A stretch of DNA of 64,000 nucleotides from Hydrangea macrophylla (Eukaryota; Streptophyta; Magnoliopsida; Cornales; Hydrangeaceae), in the NCBI GenBank assembly GCA_033977485.1, contig CM066987.1:53222533-53286532 (forward strand), given 5' to 3'. Made by a program: the position numbers and the translations under genes. Of this stretch, positions 34,516 to 45,706 are shown one piece after another (positions within the stretch are counted from its first letter, which is position 1; each line of letters begins with the position of its first letter). The notes under the pieces were generated by a model that was given only the letters and a program-made list of their open reading frames with translations, ran no database searches and was not told where the DNA came from.

Positions 34516-37176
34516 TGAACTCCGATTTTGACCAAACGTCAGGTTAAGGGGAGTATTACCTCTAAGATCCGATGATGACAAAGTCTGACTAATCCAGGAA
34601 TTCTAAAGGTGATTCAAGATTTTCTGAAGGCTCTTTTAATTTAAGACAAAAAAAAAGGAAAAAGGTAAAAACAGAGGAGAACGGCGCATGGTAAGATATG
34701 CGGTAGCACGGGTTGCCGTACGGCACTCACTTGAGTGCCAGAACAACACCCTATGAATGCCGCAAATTTCACCAAATGCTGCGAAAAAATGGATTCCTAT
34801 AGAAAATGGCAGTCTGTGGAGTTGTCCACGACACTCCTTGAATGTCGTTCCGGCATTCACTGATTGCCGTTCACTGAATGCCGTAACGGCAATCAGTGAA
34901 TGGCGCATCGGCAATCACTGACTGCCGCTTCCATCTCCAGTGAGTGCCGCATTTTTGGGCAGACAGCTGTAAAATAGCACATTTTGTACTCTCAAAAGGA
35001 CAATTTGAATTAGGATTTTCTTCTATGAAAATACTAAAATACCCTTTTAAAATTGCCTATAAATAGAGGATGAATATCCCACTGCAAGGGGGTTGATTTT
35101 TTCCTTTGAATCTAAAGACTATCTTAATTCATTTTGTCTTGAAGCTTTCAAAAATCTCTCTAAGCACAATTAGGAGTGAGTTTAGTGGAATTTAAAGAAG
35201 AAGTTGTGTGAATTAAAGGTTGAAGAGCTTGATTAGTCTTTGGAAGTTCCTCAAAACTACCAAGTTGAGGATATTTTGGAGGTAGACTCTAAACTAATTA
35301 GTCCTAATCATGGTCTAATCATGATATATATATATATAGACCCCTTTGATTTCCCTTTTCTTTTATTGAGTTCATCTCATGGGGTTCATAAGTCTTTCAA
35401 TGTCTTATTTGAATCTCTTAGTTTGAATTCCCTTAATCTCTTTGCAATCTTATGGTTCATAAGGAGATTAAGGTTGATATAGTATATTGAGTCAATGAGC
35501 CTAAACTTTTACCCATAGTTTAATTTCATTTATTTTGAGATTTTATGAAGTTTCCTCATACTTCATCAAAATCCATAAGTATAAGAGTCCTTAGTCTCCA
35601 ATGACCATCAAATGGTAGGAGAAGTAGTTTGTTTTAAGTCCAACTTCATGGTTTAGTAGTTGGAGTTAACTAACAAAGTTGAGCTTGACAAATGGTGTAG
35701 TGAATTCAATGACCACCTTTGATCAAGGATTTTTAGTTAAACATTGAACCGTTGGAACTGAATGAAACTAACGGGAAAGTGTCTATAACTCAAAGTTCTA
35801 CCACTGCAATTTTTGTTTTAAGGAGATTTCATGTTTAAAGTGGTTTGGTCGTGAGTTTTGTGAGACAACTACAATCTGTCCAAAGTTTCAGAACAGTAAC
35901 ATCTTTTTGAAATGAGTAAACCAGAACCCTAATCAAGTATTGATGACCCCAAATAAATTTTTCTATGAAGTGTAATGTGTTAATAAGATCTCCTAAAAAG
36001 ATTAGAGTCTTTTAGATTTGTTTTTTATTTTTAGAAAATCATTCAAAATTTCTGGACAGAGAGTTGGAAATTCCTGAGTGATGTCTAGTATTTGCCTGAT
36101 TCCTGAAGATCTAACCGTTGGAACTTTGATATTCTTTTTGGGTTAGAAACTAGACTCATAAAGGCATTCTGTCTCTAAAATTCATTGACATCAAACCACG
36201 GAAACTATGCTTTTCAAATTCTTAAAGTTGTGGTCTGCTCTCTGGAATTTTCAGAATTTCATGACAGATTTGATAAACTTTGTAAATAATGGCTCAAATG
36301 ATATTTTCATGAGTTAAGGCTTAAACCATACTTCAATAATGATTAGTTAAGCTTGAATTCAAAGCTTAAGTGATCCAAATCAATGAACATTCCATAATTT
36401 ACTCTTGTTCATGTATACATTCATCTATGTGGCTTGATGCTTATAATTAGAACTCGTTTGCTTTAGATTTAATTATATTTAGTAGATTTAAGCTAGAAGC
36501 CTAGGATTATCATATAACTTATATCTCATATATCATGTGGACTAACCCTTGTTTTGTGGCGCCGATGAGGTATGATCTTTTAACTCCTCTTCAGCTTAAT
36601 TATTCTTTGATTTTATTGATTTTTCGATCTCATGTGCGACACCTTAGAATTAAGATTTGTCTTATGTGTATATATGTGTATTAGAGACCCTCTTATTAGG
36701 ATTTTAACTTTTGTATGCATCGCACGTTTAAATATTCGTGGCTGTACCCCGGGTAAGTTCTCTAGTTCTCAATTTTGCATATCATATCGCTTGCTAATTG
36801 AACTACTTTGTTTTGAATGATATCTTGTCATTAGCCATTTTACACCATTTTAACATGCTTGTGTAATGTATATTTACGACTATGTATTAGTTGAGGGCGC
36901 GCTTAGATTAATAATTTGATTAAAATGATGTTGAGTAGAGGCCTATCGCAAGATAGGATGAGAGAGGGTGTTTTAGTCTGTCGGACTCCTTCCTCTCTCA
37001 TTCCATAATCCCCGGACCTAGTTTATCTTTGGTTTCGCAAAAGATCAGTTTCCTTTTGAAATGGTTTTCATAATTTTCCTTTTAAAAATTAAGTGGCGAC
37101 TCATTTATTTTGAATATGAAATTTGAAAAGAATTTTAAAAGAAAATCAGTGGGTAGGAAAAATTGCGATATCCATA
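34516..37176 (+). repeat. Tat-B left LTR
   Basis: 2661 bp. A degenerate start (TGAACTCCGATTTTGACCAAACG) lines up with the Tat start TGTAGACACCCCGATTTTG. It is colinear with LTR A1 but much more diverged. It has a CGGCA..TGCCG array (about 34690-34950), TATAAATAG at 35058-35066 and the end TCCATA before a primer-binding site. Confidence 0.85.
34690..34950 (+). promoter_or_regulatory. Palindrome array upstream of TATA in LTR B
   Basis: Motifs include CGGCATTCACTGATTGCCG, TTCACTGAATGCCG, CGGCAATCAGTGAATGGCG and CGGCAATCACTGACTGCCG. The array ends about 105 bp before TATAAATAG. Confidence 0.6.
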
Positions 37177-38413
37177 ATCTGGTGACTCTACTGGGGATCA
37201 AACCCAGAATCTCTGGTTTCGCAGACCAGAATTTGTGATTTTGGGTTCACTCGAGGATTAGACTTGAAAACATCCTTTTAATCAAATTAATTTTTGTATG
37301 CCTGTTGCATTGCACTTGCATGTCCAACCAGTTGATTGCGCGAAACTATGACCTTGGAGACTCAGTGCAATCCGGTCTTTCAAGTTATCATGGAACTGTG
37401 TGATCACCCTTTAGATCTCCTACCATGATTTGGTGTATGAAGCATCCTATCGGATGTGTGTCAAGGGTCCCTTATTTGGCCAAAACCCAGCTTTTGCATA
37501 GTAGTTTCTATAGAACCTTTCAAATGTTAGGGAATCAATTCTTGAATAGGATTATATGCTAGGAAGTCTTGTGTGCCCGGAAGGGATTAATTGAGATGAT
37601 GACGTTACTTGCTTGAGAAAGGATGTGTAAACTCTTAATCACTTTTGGGCAATTCCTCTTCATCTCCCATGACATTTGGGAATATGCTAGATTTTGATTA
37701 CAAGATTACATCTCTTATGTCTTGTTAGCTAAGCATCATTAACCTTCTATCTATCCAAATTCATGAAAAATACGGCAATAATCCAATCATGTGGTCCTTC
37801 TACTCTCTAAGAATTTTGAATCCATCTCTAAAACATGGTGTTTTCCAAAATCTTTACCTCAAAGTTTTCAAATTTTTTTTGAAGTACATACGATTAAATC
37901 ATTTTTGGGAATCCTGGGGAATTATTTTTCAAAGATCCCTCCATCTAAAGAGATACTTTTTCAAAAAAGAATTTTAGAGCAAAAAGTCCAAACCTGACCA
38001 TCTCTGCGGAGAAATGTTTTCAAAAGATCGTAAAATAAACAAAACTATTGAAGGGGTAATAAGGATCACGATGAGAGGTGAAATTGTCGCATTTGACATG
38101 AGTGAGGATTTTATATGGTTATGTGTCTATTTGCTAGGATTAGAATTTTCCCTTTCTTTTGCATATAGAGTAGGCACATACGCACACATGCATTGCATCC
38201 GTGTGACATGTGAACCATCTCATCTCATCAAAAAAAATCTTTCAAAATTTATATAATAAGGGATTTTGATCAAAATAGAAAATAATAAGAAAGAAAATAG
38301 AAAATCTTTTGAAAAAAATTTCCTTTTGTAGGGTAAAAATAGCATCCAGTTCAGGCAGGATCTGGTTTAGAGGTCCCGCTATAAGGTTAATAAGAAGAGA
38401 AGAAGACAGAGAG
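37177..38413 (+). other. Tat-B primer-binding site and leader
   Basis: TGGTGACTCTACTGGGGA begins at 37180 and continues as the anti-tRNA segment (loop complement TTTCGCAG). The leader then matches Tat-A. A short frame 38071-38256 (MRGEIVAFDM...) corresponds to the Tat-A leader ORF. Confidence 0.75.
38071..38256 (+). CDS. Short leader ORF of Tat-B
   Basis: 61 codons from ATG 38071. Shared with Tat-A 4769-5080: M[KR]GE, AFDM, ED, LCV, AYRVGT, and H.IRV before a Cys. A 9-base difference preserves the frame. Product and function are unknown, and it lies upstream of gag as the extra ORF of Ogre elements does. Confidence 0.35.
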   Translation: MRGEIVAFDMSEDFIWLCVYLLGLEFSLSFAYRVGTYAHMHCIRVTCEPSHLIKKNLSKFI

Positions 38414-39770
38414 ATGGCAGATGAAAGGAATGACGGAGAAGTAGCAGAGTTAAGGACACTGGTAGAACAACAAGCAGAACAGATGAGGCGACAGGCTGAG
38501 AATATGAACCGAATGATGGTCATGATAGAAACAATAGCACGCCCGCCGCCCATTGTGAATCAGCCACACAATGACCCACCAGTAAGGGAAGAGGGTTGGT
38601 ATGATGACCTAGAGATGCCAAGGGCCGAGGTTCCCAGAGCAGAAAGGGAAAGGGTGCAAAGGGAAAAGACTGACAAAGAGAGGATAATGACTGATAAGAC
38701 CGAGAAGCTAGAAAGGGTGATACGTAAGGCTTAAGGGGTCGACACATATATGATGGAGTTGGAAGGTCTGTACGACGGGGGTCCATGAGATGCTGCCAGC
38801 CGGTTTTAAGATGCCAGTTTTCGACAAGTTTGATGGAATAGGGAATCCTCACAGCCTTGTGAGAATGTGTATCGGAGCTTTCCAACCAAGTGGACTGAGC
38901 ACCACCATGATGGCCGTCTTATTCCAACAGAATTTAACCGAAGCTGCTTTATCTTGGTATCTCACTCTCGAACCAAGCAAAACCTGGGTTTGGGAAGAAG
39001 TGATCAAAGCATTTGTGGCACAGTATGAATACAATCAGGACTTCCACGTCACATTCCGAGATTCGGAAACCACTAGGCAGGGAAATAAAGAGTCATTTGC
39101 TGAGTATTTGAGTAGGTGGAGGGGAAAAGCAGCTAAAATGCTACAGAGGCCGTTCGAGAAAGACAATATTCGAATGTTGATGAAGAACCTTCAAACCGTC
39201 TACCAAGAGAAAATGAGATTCCAGTCAATCAATACCTTCGCTGAGGTTTTTGATGTGGGAATGAGAATAGAGGACGCGATCCAAGAAAGGGTGATTAAGA
39301 AAGAGGAGCAGCCGAACAGATATAGGAGGCCAAGCTACGGGTCAAATAGGGGACATTCAGGGGGTCACTCTAGCCCCACTGATGTCAATGAGCTGAGTGG
39401 ACTAGAGAGAAGATTCGATTTAACACTTAGAAGAGGAGGGGACAAACAGCCGAGGAAATTTTCAGATTTGGGGGTATCGTTGTCAACCGCTCTTGATAGG
39501 CTAATAACAAAAGGGAATCTTCCTCCTTTGGAGCCTTGACCTTTACCGAATCCGCTTCCACCAACCTTCCGAGAAGATCTTTATTGCAAGTTTCACCAGC
39601 AAAAAGGTAACTCTACTGATCGGTGCACAAGGCTGAGACATGAAATCCAGGACCTCATTGATAACAAGGTGATATCCGAGCCGCCTGTTAAAACTCCTAA
39701 TGTTACTAGGAATCCGCTGCCGAATCATCATGCTGTACCGCCACCGCAAGGCCTTTATTTCTTGGGGATA
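38414..39770 (+). pseudogene. Tat-B Gag (frameshifted)
   Basis: The N-terminal frame 38414-38734 starts MADERNDGEVAELRTLVEQQ (coiled coil) and ends at TAA. The capsid frame 38790-39539 has FDKFDGIGNP, ALSWYLTLEPSKTWVWEEV, FVAQYEYN and the C-terminal DLGVSLSTALDRL. After a TGA at 39537-39539 the same frame continues through PLPNPLP to a zinc-binding C.FHQ..G..TD.C and IQDLIDNKVI. The domain order is that of Tat/Ogre Gag. At least one frameshift and two stops make it non-functional. Confidence 0.85.
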
Positions 39771-40184
39771 TAAGAGCTGACCTTCGATCTGTCTAGGCTA
39801 ATCACAAAAGCCAAGACACCAAGGAAGCCTTATCAGATACCGGGGAATTTGATAATCTGTACTCTGAGGAATCAATTCAGAATATGTGGAGAGGGAACGA
39901 CAAAGCAATTGGATTGGTAGGACCAAAAAATTGGCAACACTGATGTGGGACAAGTAGAAGATGACCTATGGTACGAGAGCGACGGGGAAGAAACGGGAGA
40001 AGAAAACTTGAAAGCTGTTTCCGAGATTGACAATCTGTGGGCAAAAGAAGAGGTCAGTCATCTGACCCGGTCAGGGAGACATTTCAAACCGCACGAGTTG
40101 GAAGAGGATAACCCAGGAAGAGAATTGGATAAAGGAAAAGGGAAAGTGAATGAAGAAGAGGAAGAAGATAGGGTTTTGAAGTAA
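39771..40184 (+). pseudogene. Tat-B Gag-protease linker
   Basis: Degenerate sequence with an acidic, Glu-rich frame (39945-40184). It includes HLTRSGRHFKPHELEED, a motif typical of the spacer between Tat Gag and protease. It ends at TAA. Confidence 0.55.
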
Positions 40185-40603
40185 ATGAGGAAAACCCAAG
40201 CCAACATCACCATTTGGTGTCTATTGATCGCTTCCAAACGTCACAGGCAGGCAGTTCTGGATGCTTTGAACCAATCTGATGTTTCTATTGACACAGCACC
40301 AGAAGACCTCGTGGGAATGATCAGTAGGATTTTGACTTTGGCTATTACCTTCTCATCAGATGACCTACCTCCTAGAGGGCCTGTTCACAATAAACCACTG
40401 TATGTCACTGTCGAATGTCTGGGAAACACTATGCATGCCTGTCTTGTTGACAATGGTTCTGCTCTAAACGTGTGCCCATTCCAAATAGCTAAGCGTATGG
40501 GTTTGGATGAATCAACATTTATACTGTCTGAGCAGAAGGTGAGAGTGTACGACAACACTTAGAGGACAATCATGGGAATAACCCTCCTTCATCTCGCTAT
40601 TGG
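40185..40603 (+). pseudogene. Tat-B protease, cut by LTR-C
   Basis: The frame contains PPRGPVHNKPLYVTVE and the retropepsin motif CLVDNGSALNVCP (catalytic Asp in D-N-G-S in place of the common D-S/T-G). It is followed by KVRVYDN and, after a stop (TAG at 40560-40562), readable sequence ITLLHLAIG up to 40603. The next base starts LTR-C, with no polypurine tract between, so LTR-C entered the coding region. RT, RNase H and integrase of Tat-B are not in the window. Confidence 0.8.
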
Positions 40604-41988
40604 TGTAGACACCCCAATTTTGACCAAACGTCGAATTAAGGGGAGTGTTACCTCCAAGTTCGATGATGATAATGACCGGAAGATTTGAAGTATTCTAAGC
40701 TATTCGAAAAGTTATCCAATTGAGATAAAATTTTCAAAGGAAAAGAGGAAGACCTGGTGATCAGGATAATTTGGGTGTAAACTACCAGTTTTGGAAAATT
40801 CTTCAAAGAACACCTTTTGAAAAGAAAAAGAGAGAATAGAAGAAAATGGCACATGGCACATCTTGCAGCAGTCACGCCTTGCTGGTGCGGCACTCTCTGA
40901 TTGTCGTACGACAGTCAGCAAGTGCCGCAACGGCAATCATTGACAGCCGCGAAAATGTATCAAATGTCGCAAAAATCATAATTCCAGAAAAGGCGGTAGT
41001 CCGCGGAGTTGTCCACGGCATTCATTAAGTGCCGCATCGGCATTCAGTGAATGCCGCGATGGCATTTAGTGAGTGCCGATCCGGCACTCAGTGAGTGCTG
41101 CTTCCATATCCACTGAGTGCCGCGTTTTCCTGCAGCTAGCTGTAACATAGCACATTTTGTACCTTCAAAAGTGCATTCGAAATTAGGATTTTTGGCTTGA
41201 AAATACTTAAATACCCTTCAGAAAATTTTCCTATAAATAGAGGGTGAATACTCCATTACAAGGCATCTTTTTTTTTTTTTGGAGATCTACTACACATTTT
41301 GGGAGAGGGGAATTTCAAAGAGAAAAACAAAAAGAATTTTGGGGTAAAGAGAGTTTTTGAGAGCTTGAAGAAGAGCTTGGAAGATCTTCAAAATATAGAA
41401 GTTTGAGGATAGTTGGAGGTGATACTCTACTCTTATTTGTTTTATTTTATTTTATTTTATTTTATTTATTTTTATGGATTTAGAGCACTTGCTCTCTTAG
41501 TTTTCTTTATTTCATTCCTTCTTGTTGTTTTTGCTTTTCTCTTAAGGTTCTTGGAGATCTTCAATATCTCTCTTGAAAGCTCTTGAGTTTGATATTTTGA
41601 TTCCATGTAAGCTTATGCTTCATATGGAAGCCAAAGTTTGATCATTATTTGTAAACAAATAGATGGATCCAAGTCCATACTTATGACTTAGATTCTCTAA
41701 CTTGGAATTTCATGGGATTTTCTCTATATTTTCTTGAAGTTCATGAGCTAGTTCTTTGATTCTTCTTTTCTTTTTCTTGTTTATGCTCTTCTATTGAGAC
41801 TCTTGGGGATCTTCCATATCTCACTTGAAGCTCTTGAGTTTGATCTTTTGAATCTCATGAAAGCTCATGCTTCACATGGGAGTAAATGTTTGATCATCAC
41901 TTCATTTTATAAGCAAATAGATGAATCCAAGTCCATACTTATGACTTGGATTCTCTAGCTTGATGTTTCATGGGATCTTTTCTATATT
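40604..41988 (+). repeat. Tat LTR-C, cut by Athila
   Basis: It starts TGTAGACACCCCAATTTTGACC and follows Tat LTRs A and B through U3 and R, with TATAAATAG at 41232-41240 and a (TTTTA)n run at about 41437-41475. It stops at 41988, where the Athila LTR begins. It is not closer to LTR B than to LTR A, so it is probably a separate insertion. Confidence 0.85.
40868..41120 (+). promoter_or_regulatory. Palindrome array upstream of TATA in LTR-C
   Basis: The clearest copy of the Tat motif: CGGCATTCAGTGAATGCCG, CGGCACTCAGTGAGTGCTG, GGCATTTAGTGAGTGCCG, CGGCATTCATTAAGTGCCG and others in tandem. It ends about 110 bp before TATAAATAG. Confidence 0.65.
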
Positions 41989-42244
41989 TGACAAGCGGGG
42001 GTATTTGTAAAATACAACCGCGCTAAAAGAAGAAAATGTATGGATTTAGTTTACAATTCCTCCATTTATCTGCAATTTGAATTACAATGCCAGTTTATAC
42101 ACATTTTGATTAATCTATGATAAGTTGTGTGTTTTAGTTGCAATTTGTGCAGACTACAGTTGCTGTGTGAAGAATTGAAAGATAACGACAAAAGGAAATG
42201 CTGAATTCTAATGAAGATAATCAAAAGTTGAAATACAGAGTTCG

Positions 42245-42352
42245 AGCGATTGAAGACCATTCGATCGATCGAAGGTTCGATCGATCGAGATAAGTTCAAG
42301 CGATCAAAGTCCCCAAGAGTTCAATCGATCGAGAACTGTTTGATCGATCGAA
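42245..42352 (+). promoter_or_regulatory. TTCGATCGATCGAA palindromes, upstream cluster (Athila LTR)
   Basis: Four close copies (at about 42260, 42276, 42320 and 42340) and two weaker ones (TTCGAGCGATTGAA, TTCAAGCGATCAAA). The cluster ends about 70 bp before the TATA stretch. Confidence 0.7.
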
Positions 42353-42852
42353 CATGCCTTTTATCAGATTTTTACGCGCACGCAGCAGAATAGAAACTTA
42401 ACCCCTAAGCATTAGGTCTCTGCTATATATATTCGTATTGTATACGTCCTTAAGGACGCCCAGATTGTTTTCTTCAGTTTTAGAGAGAGAGAGAGATAGA
42501 GGTTTTATGTGTTTTTGTAGGTCTTGGAGGTTGGATATTGCTTTTGGATTGCTATTCTCATAGTTTAATACAAGATTTTCATTCCAGGTTACTTAGTATT
42601 GTTCTATTTACATTCTGTTAGTAGTTTAGAGTAGTATAATCTGTTGGATTTAAAGTTTTGCATGCTAAATAGAGTTACACCATTAGTTTACATAATTTTC
42701 ATGTTCAAAACGCAAACAAACGCATCCTTAACGAACCTTTACGTTAAAAACAATACTGTGACACTCCAGACCATGTCTGAGTAGTCCCCAGGTTGGGAGA
42801 TCATGATGAAATCGTGACCTCAGGCCTCTGCCATGCAGTAGAATAATTCCTG

Positions 42853-42972
42853 TGTTTGATTGATCGAAGTTAGTTCGATCGATCGGACCAGAGACATAGT
42901 CGAGCGATCGAAGTTAGTTCGATCGAGAGAAGAAGATGTTCGATCGATCGAAAGCGCGTCGATCGATCGAAC
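42853..42972 (+). promoter_or_regulatory. TTCGATCGATCGAA palindromes, downstream cluster (Athila LTR)
   Basis: Six copies or near copies in 120 bp, about 430 bp after the TATA stretch and so probably transcribed. Spacing is irregular. Confidence 0.7.
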
Positions 42973-43633
42973 CCTCTGATTCTTGAGGACATTCTATGCA
43001 GTATTCCTAGACTTTTTGCTTTACTGATTTGTTATCAAACTGCCCCTAAACGCTCAGTTTGTCAAAACAATCTTTAAACTTAAAGCCTTAAGGCATTTTT
43101 CTTCAATACCTTTTGCAAACCACCCTCAATGCTAACACCATTGTAGGTGCGAGTCCTAACTATTGAACAAAACCGCTTTTGTGTATTTCAAACTTAAATG
43201 TGATGACATAGTCCCGGTCATGGAAGGACTATGGATTCTTTATCCTAAGAGAAATACGGAATACTGTAGAAAATGTGCTCCATTGAGCTTCAATGCAACT
43301 GCATGGTAGATGGCTAGGTCGCGGTGGATTTGTGTAATCCCAACATTCCTTTTTAATTAAGAAAAGCACATTTTAAATTATCACTTTAATTAATTAGTTG
43401 GCAATTAGTTTATTTTAGTTTAATTATTTTTAGTAGTTGATAAATTGTGGGACTTTGTGTTCTACATTTCTTTAAAATATTGAATTTTCCCTTTTTGAGA
43501 TTAATCTAAGTATTTAGTTTACCACCTTCCCTGTGGGATCGAGCTTGACTTAATCCAGTTTACTACTTGCACGATTACCTACACTTGGATATAGCACACA
43601 AGCGCACACAGAAAAACTCTCGTGTCAAGTTTT

Positions 43634-43651
43634 TGGCGCCGTTGCCGGGGA
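43634..43651 (+). other. Athila primer-binding site (tRNA-Asp)
   Basis: TGGCGCCGTTGCCGGGGA, the known Athila primer site, six bases after the LTR. Confidence 0.93.
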
Positions 43652-43756
43652 AGGCGACGAGCTAACTCTTAGATTACCTCCATCCTTCCTTATCTCTTTC
43701 TGTTTTTCTTTTGTCTTTTGTTCTTTAGATAAAAACTACTTAGGGTCTTTCCCTTT

Positions 43757-45706
43757 ATGTCCGATAATTCCATCGAAGGAATTTTTGGAAATCCACTCTA
43801 TTTATCCAGTTCATCTAGTTCTATTAACCCCATAGTTACACCAATCGACTCAATGGCCGACAATCAAAGCGAAAATAGTGATAATGTGGTTGTACCAATC
43901 GACGATTCACTTCGTCCTTTGTGCGATCTCATGACACCTGAACATGCGCCCACACCTTCTTGCATTCTCATTCCACCCCATGCAGGCGAATTTCAATTTC
44001 GTAATGGAATGATTCAACTCCATCCTACCTTTCATGAAATGGAGAGCGAGAAGGCATATCTACATGTCAAAGACTTTGAGGATGTTTGTAAAACTTTCTC
44101 ACAGAATTGTCTTGTAGATGTGACACGTTTAATGCTATTTCCTTTCACTCTGAAGGACAAAGCAAAAGCGTGGTTACTCACCTTGAAGCCAAACTCCATC
44201 TACACTTGGCATGCGATGAATACCTCTTTCTTGAAGAAATTCTTTCCACCTCGCATGACCACCGAGCTTAAACGACAAATAAACTCTTACAAACAAAAGA
44301 GTAATGAAACATTCACCCAAACTTGGGAGCATTTCAAGGATTTTCTACTCTCATGCCCACATCATGGGTATGAAAAATGGCGAACCATCAGCTACTTTTA
44401 TGAAGGGCTAAATGGTGAAACAAAAAAGTTGGTCGAGACCATGAGTTTGGGGCCATTTCTTCGTAAAAACACGGAGGAAGCTGAAGCTCATTTTGAGTGG
44501 CTAGCTGAACACGCCCATGAGTGGTCAAATTCAGATGATATCCCACGATCACAGATATCCTGCATAGAAGAGAAAAGTTTATATCAACTAAAAAGTGAGG
44601 ATCATCTGATGAATAAGTATGAAGAACTAGTAAAGAAAGTGGAAGAATTGGGGATGAAAGGAGAGAGTTCTAGGCAGTTTTTGCCTGAAGAACCATGTGG
44701 CACATGTAACATGCTGGGACACACTACTCAATATTGTCCAAATGTGCCATATTTTCAAGAACAACCTCCCATGGAAATGAATGCCATTCAAGGGTATAGG
44801 GGGGCGGGGAATTCCTACAACAACTATAATCCACAAAATAATAGATGGAATCACCCCGGGTTCGACTGGAAAAACAATGCTGGGACCCAAAACCAATTCC
44901 AACAACAACAGCCCTACAATAACAATAATCAATATCAAGGGCAATACAACAGGCAGTCCCAGCCATTCAATCAGAATAGAACAAACAACTACAACCAAGC
45001 TCAACCCTCTAACAACCAACAAGCAAATATTTACGTGCCACCTCACAAGAAGGTGCAGGAGGAAAATCCACTCTCTAATGCAAACTTAACACAACAGTTA
45101 ATTCAAATGATGAGTAAAATGTCCGCAACATTAGAGAGGATGGATACACGTCAAGAGGGTTCGAGTGGTACGTTTCCTGCTCAACCACTTCCAAACCCCA
45201 AGGGATACAACAATGGCCCTCCTAACCATGAACAGGCAAAAGCCGTGACAACATTAAGAAGCGGCAAAGTCATAGGGCAAAACATGCCTCATTCTACTCC
45301 CAAGGAGTATGAAGAGGAAAAAGTGGTAATTAGGAGAAAACTATCCACTCAAGAAGAGGAGTTGTCTACTAATGATAAATCAGTAGAATTAAACAAGGAC
45401 ACTCCTAAAAAAGTAGAAGAAGTTAAGAGAAGGCCTGGAAAGGAGCTAGTCATTGATGCATTACCTAAGTGCCCTTTCCCTGCACCTTACCCTCAAAGGC
45501 TTAAGAAACCCCAAAATGAGGCAAAGAATCAGGAGTTCTTGGAGTTGTTCAAACAAGTTAAAATCAATCTCCCACTCCTTGATGCAATCAAACAAGTGCC
45601 AGCCTACGCTAAGTATTTGAAAGACTTATGCACGGTCAAAAGGAGGCAAAGTGTAAAAAAAACATGCTTATGTCGCTTGCCAAGCAAGCGCAATAATTCA
45701 AAATGA
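43757..45706 (+). CDS. Athila Gag, 649 codons
   Basis: A long intact frame from ATG 43757. Residues about 75-250 form the capsid region, with LMLFPFTLKDKAKAWLLTL, FLKKFFPPRMTTELKRQI and SYFYEGLNGETKKLVETM. A zinc-binding CGTCNMLGHTTQYC lies at about 316-329, followed by an Asn/Gln-rich linker (about 345-430) and the Athila block AVTTLRSGKVIG. The frame then runs towards the protease and ends 44 bases after an A8 run (45655-45662), where the protease frame is +1. Gag would form virus-like particles around the RNA. The frame is open, but the element lacks RT beyond its start. Confidence 0.92.
   Translation: MSDNSIEGIFGNPLYLSSSSSSINPIVTPIDSMADNQSENSDNVVVPIDDSLRPLCDLMTPEHAPTPSCILIPPHAGEFQFRNGMIQLHPTFHEMESEKAYLHVKDFEDVCKTFSQNCLVDVTRLMLFPFTLKDKAKAWLLTLKPNSIYTWHAMNTSFLKKFFPPRMTTELKRQINSYKQKSNETFTQTWEHFKDFLLSCPHHGYEKWRTISYFYEGLNGETKKLVETMSLGPFLRKNTEEAEAHFEWLAEHAHEWSNSDDIPRSQISCIEEKSLYQLKSEDHLMNKYEELVKKVEELGMKGESSRQFLPEEPCGTCNMLGHTTQYCPNVPYFQEQPPMEMNAIQGYRGAGNSYNNYNPQNNRWNHPGFDWKNNAGTQNQFQQQQPYNNNNQYQGQYNRQSQPFNQNRTNNYNQAQPSNNQQANIYVPPHKKVQEENPLSNANLTQQLIQMMSKMSATLERMDTRQEGSSGTFPAQPLPNPKGYNNGPPNHEQAKAVTTLRSGKVIGQNMPHSTPKEYEEEKVVIRRKLSTQEEELSTNDKSVELNKDTPKKVEEVKRRPGKELVIDALPKCPFPAPYPQRLKKPQNEAKNQEFLELFKQVKINLPLLDAIKQVPAYAKYLKDLCTVKRRQSVKKTCLCRLPSKRNNSK

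Larger units (their letters stand above)
41989..43627 (+). repeat. Athila left LTR
   Basis: 1639 bp starting TGACAAGCGGGGG and ending CTCGTGTCA, with inverted ends TGACA/TGTCA. A tRNA-Asp primer site follows. TATATATAT lies at about 42424-42432, followed by GAGAGAGAGAGATAGAG at 42484-42500. The bases before it are ATATT; a matching right-side copy is not in the window. Confidence 0.88.

Noticed and set aside
40604..41988. LTR-C as the right LTR of Tat-B with pol deleted
   Set aside because: It starts inside readable protease sequence without a polypurine tract and is not closer to LTR B than to LTR A. A nested insertion fits better, though deletion cannot be fully excluded.
43757..45706. Active autonomous Athila element
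   Set aside because: Gag is open, but the protease needs a frame change and RT ends after its first residues. Integrase, RNase H and the right LTR are absent.
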